Assembly: GCF_000416235.1 (NCBI RefSeq)
Contig: NZ_ATLO01000035.1
Span: 1 to 64,000 of the forward strand
Reading direction: 5' to 3'
Length of the DNA: 64,000 nucleotides
DNA from: Pseudomonas sp. CFII64
Lineage (GTDB): Bacteria; Pseudomonadota; Gammaproteobacteria; Pseudomonadales; Pseudomonadaceae
This document shows, one piece after another, positions 33,615 to 41,991 of this stretch (positions within the stretch are counted from its first letter, which is position 1; each line of letters begins with the position of its first letter). The position numbers were made by a program, and so were the translations under genes. The notes beneath the pieces are model-generated. The model searched no databases and was not told the DNA's origin. It saw nothing but the letters and a program-made list of their open reading frames with translations.

Positions 33615-33704
33615 TGTGGATAATTCGGGTCAAGGCTCGAATTTTCGGGAGTTCTGCGGCTGTGGATGAAATTATCCACCGGTGGAAATCTATGGTTTTC
33701 CACA
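33615..33704. other. cluster of DnaA-box-like sites (candidate island origin)
   Basis: TGTGGATAA (33615, perfect), TGTGGATGA (33661), TTATCCACC (33672) and TTTTCCACA (33696) fall within 90 bp; three differ from TTATCCACA by one base. AT-rich stretches flank them (TTTAGATTTTTTAAATG at 33721). This resembles a small DnaA-dependent origin. No replication initiator gene is next to it. Confidence 0.4.
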
Positions 33705-33738
33705 GACAATTTGCGTGGGCTTTAGATTTTTTAAATGA

Positions 33739-33783
33739 GGTCCATCCAAGCAGGGCGGCTTTGCAGCCCCGCTTGGATGGACC
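33739..33783. terminator. 13 bp palindrome beyond the integrase stop
   Basis: GGTCCATCCAAGC / GCTTGGATGGACC perfect stem with a further GGGC/GCCC inside. It starts 35 bp downstream of the integrase stop on the minus strand. Lacks a clean T-run there, so terminator function is likely but unproven. Confidence 0.55.
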
Positions 33784-33818
33784 CGCGTGGAAGGGCGGAC
33801 AACGGTGATCTCACAGGC

Positions 33819-35147
33819 TTACCCACGTTTGGATGCGCCACGGCTATTTTGTAGGGCTGTGATGTTGTCGCCGACTGGGTGAGCGAATTCGTGGGGTGTC
33901 ACATGCCCATGGCGGTTGGCGTCGATGTAGTTGCTCCACCACGCCATGATCAGCCTGCGCTGTTCGAGGAATTCGGCCTTGTGGATATACGCGGCACGCA
34001 CACGGTTGCGTTCCTTGTGGCTCATTTGTCTTTCGATGGCTGCGTCGGTCCATAATCCGGACTCCAGCAGGGCGCTACAGGCCATAGTCCTGAAGCCGTG
34101 GCCGCACACGTCCTTGCTGGTGTCATAGCCGACGTTGCGGAGCATGGTGTTCACCGTGTTCTCGGACATGGCCTTCCAGTACTTGTGGTCGCCCGGTAGC
34201 ACCAACTCTGAAAAGCGACTGAGGCTACGCAGGCGTTCCAGTATTTCGATGACCTGCGGCGACAGCGGGACCATTTGAATGTCGCCGTTCATCTTGGTCC
34301 CGCGTGTGGAGTTGCGTACCCCTTCAATCGGTGCGCGGGTATCGGGGATTTCCCACATGGCGCGTTGGAGGTCGAACTCACTCCATCGAGCGAAGCGCAG
34401 TTCGCTGGAGCGGACGAATACATGCAACGTCAGCAGGACGGCGAGGCGCGTCAGTTCGCGGCCGTTGTAGTTGTCGATACGGTGTAGCAGTTCGGGTAGG
34501 CGGTTGAGGGGGAGGGCTGGGCGATGGACTGTGCGCGGCGCGTGAATCGAGCCTGCCAGATCCAGTGCAGGATTCATGGTGATCTGCCGGGCTCTTTTGG
34601 CCCCGCGCATGATGGTGGATAAGTAGTTCTGTACCCTTAACGCCACATCCATGGTGCCGCGTTCCTTGATGCGCTGGGTGATCCCTAGCAGGTCGTGGGT
34701 ATCGAGTTCAGCGATGGGTCGTTGGCCGATCAGCGGGAAGACGTGGGTGCGCAGTCGGCTCATTACGGTTTTCGCGTGTCCTTCGGTCCAGCGGCGGGAC
34801 ATATCAGCGTGCCACTCCAGGGCGACGGTTTCGAAAAGCAGTGCCGCCCGCTGGGCTACGATCTTGGCCTTCTTCTTTTCTTCCATTGGGTCGAGGTTGT
34901 CGAGCAGCAACGCCTTGGCTTCGTCTCGCTTACGTCGTGCGATGGAAAGGGTAACTATGGGGTAATTGCCGATGATGAGCGTACCTTCCTTGCCGTTGGG
35001 CTTGGTGTACTTCAAGCGCCAGGTCTTCACGCCATTGGGTTTGACGAAAAGGTACATGCCGCCACCGTCGAACAGTTTGTAGGCGCGCTCGCGGGTTTTG
35101 GCCGTGCGGCATTGCAGGTCGCTGAGAGGGATCGCTAGACGTGGCAT
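33819..35147 (-). CDS. P4-type tyrosine integrase of the tRNA-Thr island
   Basis: 442 aa. N-terminal DUF4102 arm-binding domain (PLSDLQCRTAKTRERAYKLF, DGGGMYLFVKPNGVKTWRLK, LIIGNYPIVTLSIARRKRDE), core-binding domain about 100-190 and catalytic domain about 210-400. Catalytic residues visible: Arg in HVFVRSSELRFARW, H-x-x-R in GHGFRTMACSALLESG, His in ERQMSHKERN, Tyr in VRAAYIHKAEFLEQRR. Start ATG 35147 chosen; the longer frame reads through the tRNA terminator. It sits 165 bp from tRNA-Thr, its presumed attachment site, and drives insertion and excision. Confidence 0.94.
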   Translation of the reverse strand: MPRLAIPLSDLQCRTAKTRERAYKLFDGGGMYLFVKPNGVKTWRLKYTKPNGKEGTLIIGNYPIVTLSIARRKRDEAKALLLDNLDPMEEKKKAKIVAQRAALLFETVALEWHADMSRRWTEGHAKTVMSRLRTHVFPLIGQRPIAELDTHDLLGITQRIKERGTMDVALRVQNYLSTIMRGAKRARQITMNPALDLAGSIHAPRTVHRPALPLNRLPELLHRIDNYNGRELTRLAVLLTLHVFVRSSELRFARWSEFDLQRAMWEIPDTRAPIEGVRNSTRGTKMNGDIQMVPLSPQVIEILERLRSLSRFSELVLPGDHKYWKAMSENTVNTMLRNVGYDTSKDVCGHGFRTMACSALLESGLWTDAAIERQMSHKERNRVRAAYIHKAEFLEQRRLIMAWWSNYIDANRHGHVTPHEFAHPVGDNITALQNSRGASKRG

Positions 35148-35242
35148 AGGGGTACGCGCTCCTGACCGGAAAATCGCAGTACCCCTAACATACCCTCGGG
35201 GAAGGGGGATTTTGTTGGATCCCGACAGAGGGTCCTGGAACG

Positions 35243-35268
35243 AAAAAACCCGCCAAAGGGCGGGTTTT
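35243..35268 (-). terminator. terminator of tRNA-Thr
   Basis: CCCGCC-AAAG-GGCGGG stem; on the minus strand it is followed by TTTTTT, and on the plus strand by TTTT. It lies 44 bp beyond the tRNA 3' end. Confidence 0.8.
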
Positions 35269-35311
35269 CGGGGCTTCCAGAGCATTCAGTAGAATGCAAT
35301 GGAGCCTAATG

Positions 35312-35387
<76 letters not shown>

Positions 35388-35562
35388 GTGATGGGCGCAG
35401 AGTATATAGAGGTTTTCGGGCGTGTAAACCCTAGCTGACTGATTCGGTTGAAAAATATTTTCCGGCGGGGATTTTGTGCGCTGTGTAGCGCGGTTGCGTT
35501 GTGTGCGGGTTTCGCTGGGGAAAGCTTGTTAAGATGGCCCGTCGCCATGGATTGCAAGCTGA

Positions 35563-36534
35563 ATGCCCAAAACACGTACTTATTACGACGAGCTCAATGT
35601 CGCGCGGGATGCTTCTGCGGAGGAGATCAAGCTCGCCTTCAGGAAGCTCGCGCAGCAGTTGCATCCGGATCGGAATCCGGCGGCGAATGCGTCGGATCTG
35701 ATGGCGTTGCTCAATGCGGCGCATGATGTGTTGGCGGACCCGGCCAAGCGTGCGGAGTACGACGTGACCTTGATTCGTCAGGCGCAGCAGGCGCGGGGTG
35801 CGGCGGCTCAGCGTCGGCAGGCGCAGGCGGGCAGGGCGCCGGTTGCGCCGACGGCGGCCGCCAGATCCAAACCTTCGCGTCCTGCGGCGCAGGCTAAAAC
35901 GTCCAGGCCGCTTCGGCGTGGCAGCCGTTTGCGCTGGGCAGCGCTGTTTATCGTGTTTTGTGCGGGCGGTGCGTGGATGGGTTATGACCCGAATGCGGGC
36001 AAACCTTTCGTTCCGCCGCCGGTCATCGAAGCGGTTACCGCTGTCGCGCCGGTTGAGTCGAAGCCTGAGGCGGTCGCTGTGCCGATTGGCACGCCGATCA
36101 AGTTGGTCGACCCGGCCCAGCCGCAATGCGTTGCGCCGCCGGTTGATCCGTTGGGCGCACCTTGGCCCACCGCTGCCGGATATATCAGCGGCATGCCGGT
36201 GAATCGGGATGGCGGGTGGTCGGAAATTACCGTGGATAACAGTGCCGGCAATGAGCCGGTGTACGCCAAGGTGACCGACGCCGGTGGGCGCCATGCTTAT
36301 CGGCATGCGTTTATTCCGGCGCACAGTTCTTTCACCTTTGCGCGCATGGACGTCGGCTATTACCTGTTGAAGTACAAGATGCTCGACACCGGTTGCGCGT
36401 ATGCGTCCAGTCGGATTCGCCTTGAAGAAACGGCGGTGGATAATCGGGTCAAGTCGACGGTGTACAAGCTGACGCTGCGCAAACTGGAGAACCGCAATTC
36501 GCAGTTTTCCAATGTGCGCAGTGACGAGTTTTGA
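35563..36534 (+). CDS. J-domain (DnaJ-like) membrane protein
   Basis: 323 aa. J-domain at residues 1-65: RTYYDELNVARDASAEEIKL, AFRKLAQQLHPDRNP with the HPD motif, VLADPAKRAEYD. A linker rich in Ala/Arg/Gln follows to about 120, then one membrane helix (WAALFIVFCAGGAWMGY, about 127-143). A proline-rich stretch and a C-terminal periplasmic-like domain of about 130 residues follow (WSEITVDNSAGNEPVYAKVT, HSSFTFARMDVGYYLLKYKM). The HPD motif indicates it can stimulate a DnaK-type Hsp70; the client is unknown. No zinc-finger region, so not DnaJ itself. Confidence 0.85.
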   Translation: MPKTRTYYDELNVARDASAEEIKLAFRKLAQQLHPDRNPAANASDLMALLNAAHDVLADPAKRAEYDVTLIRQAQQARGAAAQRRQAQAGRAPVAPTAAARSKPSRPAAQAKTSRPLRRGSRLRWAALFIVFCAGGAWMGYDPNAGKPFVPPPVIEAVTAVAPVESKPEAVAVPIGTPIKLVDPAQPQCVAPPVDPLGAPWPTAAGYISGMPVNRDGGWSEITVDNSAGNEPVYAKVTDAGGRHAYRHAFIPAHSSFTFARMDVGYYLLKYKMLDTGCAYASSRIRLEETAVDNRVKSTVYKLTLRKLENRNSQFSNVRSDEF

Positions 36535-36548
36535 GGTCTGGCTGCCGT

Positions 36549-36665
36549 CTTCGCGAGCAAGCTCGCTCCCACAGAGTAGGACCGGACTTGTCCGGGAAGG
36601 CGTCGGGTCTGCGGGCAGATGTTCGGCGTCTGTACCGGCGTTTTCGGGGACGAGTCCCCTCCTAC
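36549..36665. repeat. REP cluster of mixed classes
   Basis: CTTCGCGAGCAAGCTCGCTC CCACAG unit, then GTAGGACCGGACTTGTCCGG opposed to GACGAGTCCCCTCCTAC. It lies between the convergent J-domain and dps genes. Confidence 0.85.
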
Positions 36666-36684
36666 CGTTAGCCTGACGTGATCG

Positions 36685-37203
36685 TCAGGAAGTACGGCCC
36701 GACTCAAACAGGAACCAGATGCGGCGTTCGGCTTCGTCGATCCAGTTTTCCAGCAGGCTGGCGGTGGCGACGTCGTTGTGTTCGTCGCACAGCGCGTGGG
36801 TTTCGCGCATGTAGTTGGCCAGTTGCATGTTGTCTTCGCGCAGTTCGGCGAGCATGTCGGCCGGGGTGACGAAATCGGCGTCGTTGTCGCTGATGCGTTG
36901 CAGGCGTTTGATGTGGCCGGTTGAGCGCAGGGTCGTGCCGCCCAGTTTGCGTACGCGCTCGGCGATGGCGTCGGTGGTGGCGAAGATCTGGTCAGCCTGA
37001 TCGTCGAGCAGCAAGTGGTAGTCGCGGAAATACGGGCCGGACATGTGCCAGTGGAAGTTTTTGGTCTTCATGTAGATGCCGAACGTGTCGGCCAGCAGGG
37101 CGTTGAGTTCGCCGGACAAATCGCGACGCGCATCTTCGCCCAGGCTGTTCGGGGTGTGCAGGTCGGCTTTGCGATGTTCTTTGGCGGCTTCGAGATTGTT
37201 CAT
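36685..37203 (-). CDS. dps: Dps-family DNA starvation/ferritin-like protein
   Basis: 172 aa miniferritin that oxidises and stores iron and can protect DNA in stationary phase. Ferroxidase ligands are visible: His in KTKNFHWHMSGPYFRDYHLL near 50, then LLDDQADQIFATTDAIAERV with Asp/Glu, about one helix later, as in all Dps. The C-terminal half has DFVTPADMLAELREDNMQLA. The basic N-terminal tail (KEHRKADLHTP) may bind DNA. Often under OxyR control; no site identified here. Confidence 0.93.
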   Translation of the reverse strand: MNNLEAAKEHRKADLHTPNSLGEDARRDLSGELNALLADTFGIYMKTKNFHWHMSGPYFRDYHLLLDDQADQIFATTDAIAERVRKLGGTTLRSTGHIKRLQRISDNDADFVTPADMLAELREDNMQLANYMRETHALCDEHNDVATASLLENWIDEAERRIWFLFESGRTS

Positions 37204-37623
37204 GGACGTTTCCTTCCTGATTGATCAATAGACGCAACGCAATGGTAGAAAAAGGTCGCGCAGACTGCGTGCAGGCACCTGAAACGGCAGGCCTGGCGGG
37301 GCGAACCTTTATCCTGAGACGAATACGCCTGTTTGGACAATGCCAATGTGACGGATGTCAGTGTTTGGCATTCCAACAGCCTCGGCTGCGGCTTTCTTTA
37401 CTGCGCGTGCTCAAATCTTATGCACAGGCGCTGAACCATTCGAACCAATCCGGCGGATGTTTCTGGAACCGTTCTCATTTCTCGGTAAACCGCTATTTAC
37501 AGGCCTTTGCGCAGAGCCTGAAAATCCGGCGGGCCCATTAAATAGCTAGCGAACTAAGTTTTTGCGGCACTCTGCCTATTTTCATCAACAGAGTTATCCA
37601 CAGGTTTTGGTACATTTGGGCGG
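37204..37623. other. intergenic region upstream of dps, no gene seen
   Basis: 420 bp between dps and the methyltransferase gene on the same strand. Contains one perfect DnaA box (TTATCCACA, 37594) but no cluster. A plus-strand frame at 37221-37541 has no ribosome site or recognisable protein. The dps promoter must lie in the right half of this stretch on the minus strand. Confidence 0.4.
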
Positions 37624-38841
37624 TCAGTCGAGTTCAGCGATCAACAGCAGATTGCGCGGGGTGAGATGGCTCTCACAGAAGGTCCCCACGCGCACCTTGT
37701 AGTGGCGTTCCTGTAGATACAAGGCCCGGTCCAGCACCAGCCAAAGCTCCAGCGGGCGACGGAACAGGTTGCGTACCAGCTCCAGATTGCGCACTTGCGC
37801 CAGGCGCTCCCAGCCAGCGGCTTCCAGTGCGGACCAGTCTTGCTCGGCAATCGTCGGCAGATCCTTCAAGGCGCCCAAGTCGCGACAGTAGTCGGCGAAA
37901 GGCTTGTCCAGCCAGGCAACCGGCAGCGAAGGCGTGGGCAGGTAGTCGTCGGTATTGCGCAACTTGCGTTGCAGCAAGTCGAAGGCCAGGCGACGCGCCA
38001 TCGAAGTATCGCGCTGACGCCGCACGCGAGCGCCGGCGGTGACGGTTTCGCTGAGGGGCAAGCCCAGATCGTCTTTCGACAGTTTCAGCGCGGAGGCCTG
38101 GGCTTCGATGGACAGCGGCTGATACTGCTCGGCGTCGATGCGGTTGTAGCAGCAGGGTGCGATAGCCACTTGCGAGCAGCGAACCCGGCTGGCGATGCGC
38201 ATCAGTTGCACGTGCAAGTCGCCGCAGGCATGCAGGGCGACCGGAGTGTGATGGGGTTGCAGGCGACGCCAGGCATCGTCGGCCATCACGTCTTGCTGCA
38301 CATGCGTGGCGTTGATACGCAGTCGGTCGCTGAGCTGATGCCCGGCCTGCACCAGTTTCGGATCGCGTTCCAGGCAGGTCAGCGACTGGTCTTGATGAGT
38401 CAGGCGGCGCCCGAGATGGCCTTTGCCCGCGCACCAGTCCAGCCAGTGTTCAGGTGTTCTGGTGAATTCCAGGCGACTGGCGAAGGCTTCGATCTGTTGC
38501 CATTTTCGCCCCGGCACATCGACGCTCATACGTGACGCCACGGGCGACAGGTTGAAGGCAGGAAGCGCCGCGATATTGCTCAATTCAACGGCTTCGGCAG
38601 CCAGTTGCGGAAATGGAAACGGTGCGTCGAGTTGTTCGGGGCGGTTGTGCGCGATCTCGGCTTCACTGAGTGAGCGTTGTCGCAGCCAGCCGGCCAGCTC
38701 CGGATAGCGGCTCTCCCACGGCAGTTGCAGATGGGTAAACGGCCGGGGGCGCCATAGCGATTGATAGGCGAACAGGAAGCTGTCCAGCGCGCGAAAGCGG
38801 CTGCGCAGGTGTTCGTCTGGTGCAAGAGGGTCGTGGGCCAT
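37624..38841 (-). CDS. SAM-dependent methyltransferase (METTL25/GSTCD-like class I fold)
   Basis: 405 aa. The Rossmann core is in the middle: HWLDWCAGKGHLGRRLTHQD (about 133-152, SAM motif I with G-x-G), LTCLERDPKLVQAGHQL, VALHACGDLHVQLMRI and QVAIAPCCYNRIDAEQYQPL. The PCCY/CCYN motif occurs in METTL25/RRNAD1-type and GSTCD proteins. Flanking N- and C-terminal regions (FADYCRDLGALKDLPTIAEQ, LELVRNLFRRPLELWLVLDR) are specific to the Pseudomonas protein. Substrate (RNA or protein) not known. Confidence 0.83.
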   Translation of the reverse strand: MAHDPLAPDEHLRSRFRALDSFLFAYQSLWRPRPFTHLQLPWESRYPELAGWLRQRSLSEAEIAHNRPEQLDAPFPFPQLAAEAVELSNIAALPAFNLSPVASRMSVDVPGRKWQQIEAFASRLEFTRTPEHWLDWCAGKGHLGRRLTHQDQSLTCLERDPKLVQAGHQLSDRLRINATHVQQDVMADDAWRRLQPHHTPVALHACGDLHVQLMRIASRVRCSQVAIAPCCYNRIDAEQYQPLSIEAQASALKLSKDDLGLPLSETVTAGARVRRQRDTSMARRLAFDLLQRKLRNTDDYLPTPSLPVAWLDKPFADYCRDLGALKDLPTIAEQDWSALEAAGWERLAQVRNLELVRNLFRRPLELWLVLDRALYLQERHYKVRVGTFCESHLTPRNLLLIAELD

Positions 38842-38974
38842 GGTCGGCTGCTGTCTGGGTGCGAAAAAGGCTGGTCTGGAAACCAGCCCTCTTCATAGCA
38901 GCACGTTTGGTGCGCGTCTAGGCAAAATGCAGGTACGAGCGGCGATTAATGCCGACGATCGCGACACAATCGGC

Positions 38975-39739
38975 TTAAAGAATACTGAACGGGAAGTACT
39001 TGTCGTTGATCTTCTTGTAGCTGCCGTCTTCGATGATTTCCTTGATTGCCAGGTTGAGTCTGGCGCGCAGCGTGTCGTTCAGGCGCACGGCGATGCCGAT
39101 CTTGTCGTTGTCGTAGACCGGGTTGCCCTTGAACTCAAAGCTCATGCCCGCGTCGCTTTTCAGCCATTCGTAACTCGGGTATTTGTCGGCCAGGATGGCG
39201 TCCAGGTGTCCGGCGGCGAGGTCGGCGTAGGCGCTGGCCTGAGTGTCGTAGAGCCTGATCGTGACTTCTTCGCCCAGATTCTGTTGCAGCCAGGTCGCAG
39301 AAACCGTTTCGTTCTGCGTGCCGATGGTCTTGCCGCGCAATGAGTCTTTGATCGACGCGGTGTCGGTTTTGATGTCGCTGGTCTTGGGGGCGATGAATTG
39401 CAGTTTGTTGGAGTAGTACGGGGTGGTGAAGTCCACCAGTTTGCTTCGTTCCTCGGTGATGGACATGGACGACATGATGAAGTCGTAGTTGCCTACGACC
39501 AGCGACGGAATCATCTCATTCCATGCCGTGACCACCACTTCACACTCGACTTTCATCTTCGCGCACAGAGCGTTGCCAATCTCGACGTCAAAGCCGACGG
39601 CCTGGCCGCTGGCATCCAGGCTATTGAACGGCGGGTAAGCGCCTTCGACGCCCATCTTCAGCTTGTCCACAGCAAAAGCGCCGGTCGTGAACGCCAGAGT
39701 GGCCACTGCGACCAGCAGGCATTTTCTGTACATCTGCAT
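38975..39739 (-). CDS. periplasmic amino-acid-binding protein, family 3 (lysine/arginine/ornithine type)
   Basis: 254 aa. Signal peptide at about 1-23 (KCLLVAVATLAFTTGAFA). Mature binding domain: LKMGVEGAYPPFNSLDASGQ, AVGFDVEIGNALCAKMKVEC (Cys pair forms a disulfide in related ArgT/HisJ), FIMSSMSITEERSKLVDFTT, YDTQASAYADLAAGHLDAIL. Arg in SITEERS is the ligand carboxylate contact in this family. No permease or ATPase gene is next to it, so it must work with components elsewhere or serve as a sensor. Start could also be at 39733. Confidence 0.92.
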   Translation of the reverse strand: MQMYRKCLLVAVATLAFTTGAFAVDKLKMGVEGAYPPFNSLDASGQAVGFDVEIGNALCAKMKVECEVVVTAWNEMIPSLVVGNYDFIMSSMSITEERSKLVDFTTPYYSNKLQFIAPKTSDIKTDTASIKDSLRGKTIGTQNETVSATWLQQNLGEEVTIRLYDTQASAYADLAAGHLDAILADKYPSYEWLKSDAGMSFEFKGNPVYDNDKIGIAVRLNDTLRARLNLAIKEIIEDGSYKKINDKYFPFSIL

Positions 39740-39955
39740 GGGTGTTGCTCCGTTTGCGGTTGCTGGACATGAATGATTTGCGCCGTGCCGGCAGGCCGTT
39801 GGAGCGGTCTGGTGCGGCGGTTCAGCTCTTCGACCCTGGCGCGGGGTAAAAGCTCAACGTCCGAGGGCGGCGGATGAAGTTTATTTCATGGACGAGCGGA
39901 CGTGTGGGATGGTTTCGGCTGACTGTGCGAGATGGCTCTGCAAAGACCGGACCCT

Positions 39956-40055
39956 GTAGGAGGGGACTTGTCCCCGATTGCGCTGGGTCTTGCACCGAGG
40001 AAATCCGAACTATACGTCGCCTGCAATAGCCATTCGGGGACAAGTCCCCTCCTAC
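39956..40055. repeat. REP pair (inverted, class GGGGACTTGTCCCC)
   Basis: GTAGGAGGGGACTTGTCCCC and the inverted GGGGACAAGTCCCCTCCTAC, 60 bp apart. Confidence 0.9.
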
Positions 40056-40320
40056 CTGGAATTCAGATCGCACCACGGTGGCAGATTCTCTCCTGCACAT
40101 TTGCGGATTACGTGCGTTTCTTTTACGCACACCCAGACAAGACGCACCGCCGAGGTGCGCAGAAAGCCCGGGTGTGTAGTTTCGGTGCGTTCTCGTGTTG
40201 CGCCTTGGGGCGCCAGGTAACAAATCCTACAAAAATGGCTAAACGCCATTGCAATCAATGAGTTGTCCTACCTCTCCCTAAGCCCTCTATTCCAAGGCCG
40301 ACGTCGTTTTTGAAACATTT

Positions 40321-40336
40321 TGGCGTAATTCTTGCG
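40321..40336 (+). promoter_or_regulatory. sigma-54-type promoter (-24/-12) for the permease
   Basis: TGGCGTAATTCTTGCG fits TGGC-N7-TTGC, with the invariant GG and GC at correct spacing. The start codon of the permease is 83 bp downstream. AT-rich sequence follows the -12. Sigma-54 control is common for amino-acid uptake genes in pseudomonads. An activator site was not identified. Confidence 0.6.
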
Positions 40337-40418
40337 TCAATAATAAAAAACAGCACCGTTGCTTTCTTTTTACGAAGAGGTCCGGTGCGGATCGATCCCC
40401 CTCGCAAAGGTAGGTTCA

Positions 40419-41810
40419 ATGAGCAGTACCCCGATTTCTTCCGAGCTCGATCAGGGGCTCAAGCCACGGCACATTACGATGCTGTCGATTGCCGGTGTGA
40501 TTGGTGCCGGTTTGTTCGTGGGTTCCGGACATGCCATCGCCGAAGCCGGTCCTGCTGTGCTGCTGGCTTATGCCGCTGCGGGAACATTGGTCGTGCTGGT
40601 GATGCGGATGCTGGCGGAGATGGCGGTTGCGTCGCCCGATACCGGCTCGTTTTCAACCTATGCCGACCGCGCGATCGGGCACTGGGCCGGGTTTACCATC
40701 GGCTGGTTGTACTGGTGGTTCTGGGTGCTGGTGATTCCGCTGGAGGCCAACGCCGCCGCGACCATCCTGCATGCCTGGTTTCCGAATGTGGCGATCTGGG
40801 CGTTCACCCTGGTCATCACCTTGCTGCTCACGGTCACCAACCTGTTCAGCGTGAAGAACTACGGTGAATTCGAATTCTGGTTTGCGCTGATCAAGGTTGT
40901 GGCGATCATCGGTTTTGTCGTGCTGGGCGTTGCGGCGATCTTCGGTTTGCTGCCCAACAGCCAGGTCAGCGGCGTCAGCCATTTGTACGACACTCAGGGC
41001 TTTTTGCCGAACGGAATGGGCGCGGTACTGGCCGCGATGTTGACCACAATGTTCTCGTTCATGGGCACGGAGATCGTGACCATTGCGGCGGCCGAATCGA
41101 AAGACCCGGAAAAGCAGATCACCAAGGCCACCAATTCGGTGATCTGGCGGATCTCGTTGTTCTATCTGCTGTCGATTTTCCTTGTCGTGGCCCTGGTGCC
41201 GTGGAATCACAGCGGTCTTGCTGAAGTCGGGTCCTACCAGACCGTGCTGGACATGATGGGTATCCCGAACGCCAAGATGATTGTCGATATTGTGGTGCTG
41301 ATCGCGGTGACCAGCTGCCTCAACTCGGCGCTGTACACCGCTTCGCGGATGTTGTTTTCCCTGGGCAAACGCGGTGATGCTCCGGCCGTTGCCAAGCGCA
41401 CCACGCAAAGCGGCACGCCTTATTGGGCGGTGATGTTGTCCACAGGCGCGGCGTTCCTGGCGGTTTTCGCCAACTATGTCGCGCCGGCAGCGGTGTTCGA
41501 CTTCCTGCTGGCCAGCTCCGGTGCCATCGCGCTGTTGGTGTACCTGGTGATCGCCGTTTCGCAACTGCGCATGCGCCAGAAGAGCATCGCGGCAGGTGAG
41601 AGCGTGGCCTTCCAGATGTGGCTATTCCCGTGGCTGACCTGGGCGGTGATCGTGTTCATCGTCGCGGTGCTGGGTATCATGCTGGTCCAGGAATCCCATC
41701 GCGTGGAAATCCTCGCCACCGGCTTGCTCAGCCTGCTGGTGGTCGCCGCCGGCCTGTTCGTCGCCCGCCGCCGCAAGGTCGAACGGGCAGGGAAGGTTGT
41801 GTTGAACTGA
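40419..41810 (+). CDS. gabP: amino acid permease, GabP-like (APC superfamily)
   Basis: 463 aa inner-membrane transporter with 12 predicted helices. It opens KPRHITMLSIAGVIGAGLFV, GSGHAIAEAGPAVLLAYAAA. Helix 3 is followed by YADRAIGHWAGFTIGWLYWW, and helix 6 reads MFSFMGTEIVTIAAAESKDP. These are the amino acid transporter signatures of the GABA/aromatic/Phe permease branch. It most resembles GabP of the group, but exact substrate needs testing. ATG 40419 has AAAGGTAGG upstream. Preceded by a sigma-54-like promoter. Confidence 0.85.
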   Translation: MSSTPISSELDQGLKPRHITMLSIAGVIGAGLFVGSGHAIAEAGPAVLLAYAAAGTLVVLVMRMLAEMAVASPDTGSFSTYADRAIGHWAGFTIGWLYWWFWVLVIPLEANAAATILHAWFPNVAIWAFTLVITLLLTVTNLFSVKNYGEFEFWFALIKVVAIIGFVVLGVAAIFGLLPNSQVSGVSHLYDTQGFLPNGMGAVLAAMLTTMFSFMGTEIVTIAAAESKDPEKQITKATNSVIWRISLFYLLSIFLVVALVPWNHSGLAEVGSYQTVLDMMGIPNAKMIVDIVVLIAVTSCLNSALYTASRMLFSLGKRGDAPAVAKRTTQSGTPYWAVMLSTGAAFLAVFANYVAPAAVFDFLLASSGAIALLVYLVIAVSQLRMRQKSIAAGESVAFQMWLFPWLTWAVIVFIVAVLGIMLVQESHRVEILATGLLSLLVVAAGLFVARRRKVERAGKVVLN

Positions 41811-41827
41811 CAGTTCGTCACGATCCC

Positions 41828-41917
41828 GCAGGACTGGCTTTAGCCGGGAGGAGGTCGGTACATTCGCAGCGGTTGCGTCGTCTGACCTTGCGCCCTCCCG
41901 GCTGAAGCCGGTCCTAC
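41828..41917. repeat. REP pair (inverted)
   Basis: GCAGGACTGGCTTTAGCCGG and inverted partner ending GAAGCCGGTCCTAC between the convergent permease and cytochrome genes. Confidence 0.88.
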
Positions 41918-41991
41918 GGAGCCTGTGTGCGGGCTATAAGCAATATGGTGAAATCCTCTGTTGCGCTCGCGTCAGTTTGGCTCCTGCAGGA

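Larger units (their letters stand above)
32915..33818. other. long non-coding region of the island: palindromes and DnaA boxes
   Basis: 900 bp between two minus-strand recombinase genes with no convincing protein. It holds a 27 bp repeat (33310), a 15 bp palindrome (33342), four DnaA-box-like sites (33615-33704) and a 13 bp palindrome (33739). Overlapping frames on both strands around 33.1-33.6 kb lack ribosome sites. Could be an origin, excision control or transfer region. Confidence 0.5.
25475..35311. mobile_element. genomic island inserted at tRNA-Thr, carrying Thoeris and other defence-like genes
   Basis: Region of about 9.8 kb between a worn tRNA 3'-end copy and an intact tRNA-Thr. It has a P4-type integrase beside the tRNA and reading away from it, a second recombinase-like gene, AT-rich cargo unlike its neighbours, and Thoeris genes. 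The right end is clear; the left end is inferred and could lie anywhere from 25.3 to 25.65 kb. No transfer or phage structural genes are present, so it is not self-transmissible as seen. Confidence 0.75.
39740..40418. other. intergenic region with REP pair and sigma-54 site
   Basis: About 680 bp between the divergent binding-protein and permease genes. Contains the REP pair at 39956-40055 and the -24/-12 element at 40321. No protein-coding frame with a ribosome site was found. Confidence 0.55.

Noticed and set aside
37594..37602. A perfect DnaA box, considered as an origin
   Set aside because: Single copy with no AT-rich repeats or replication genes nearby.
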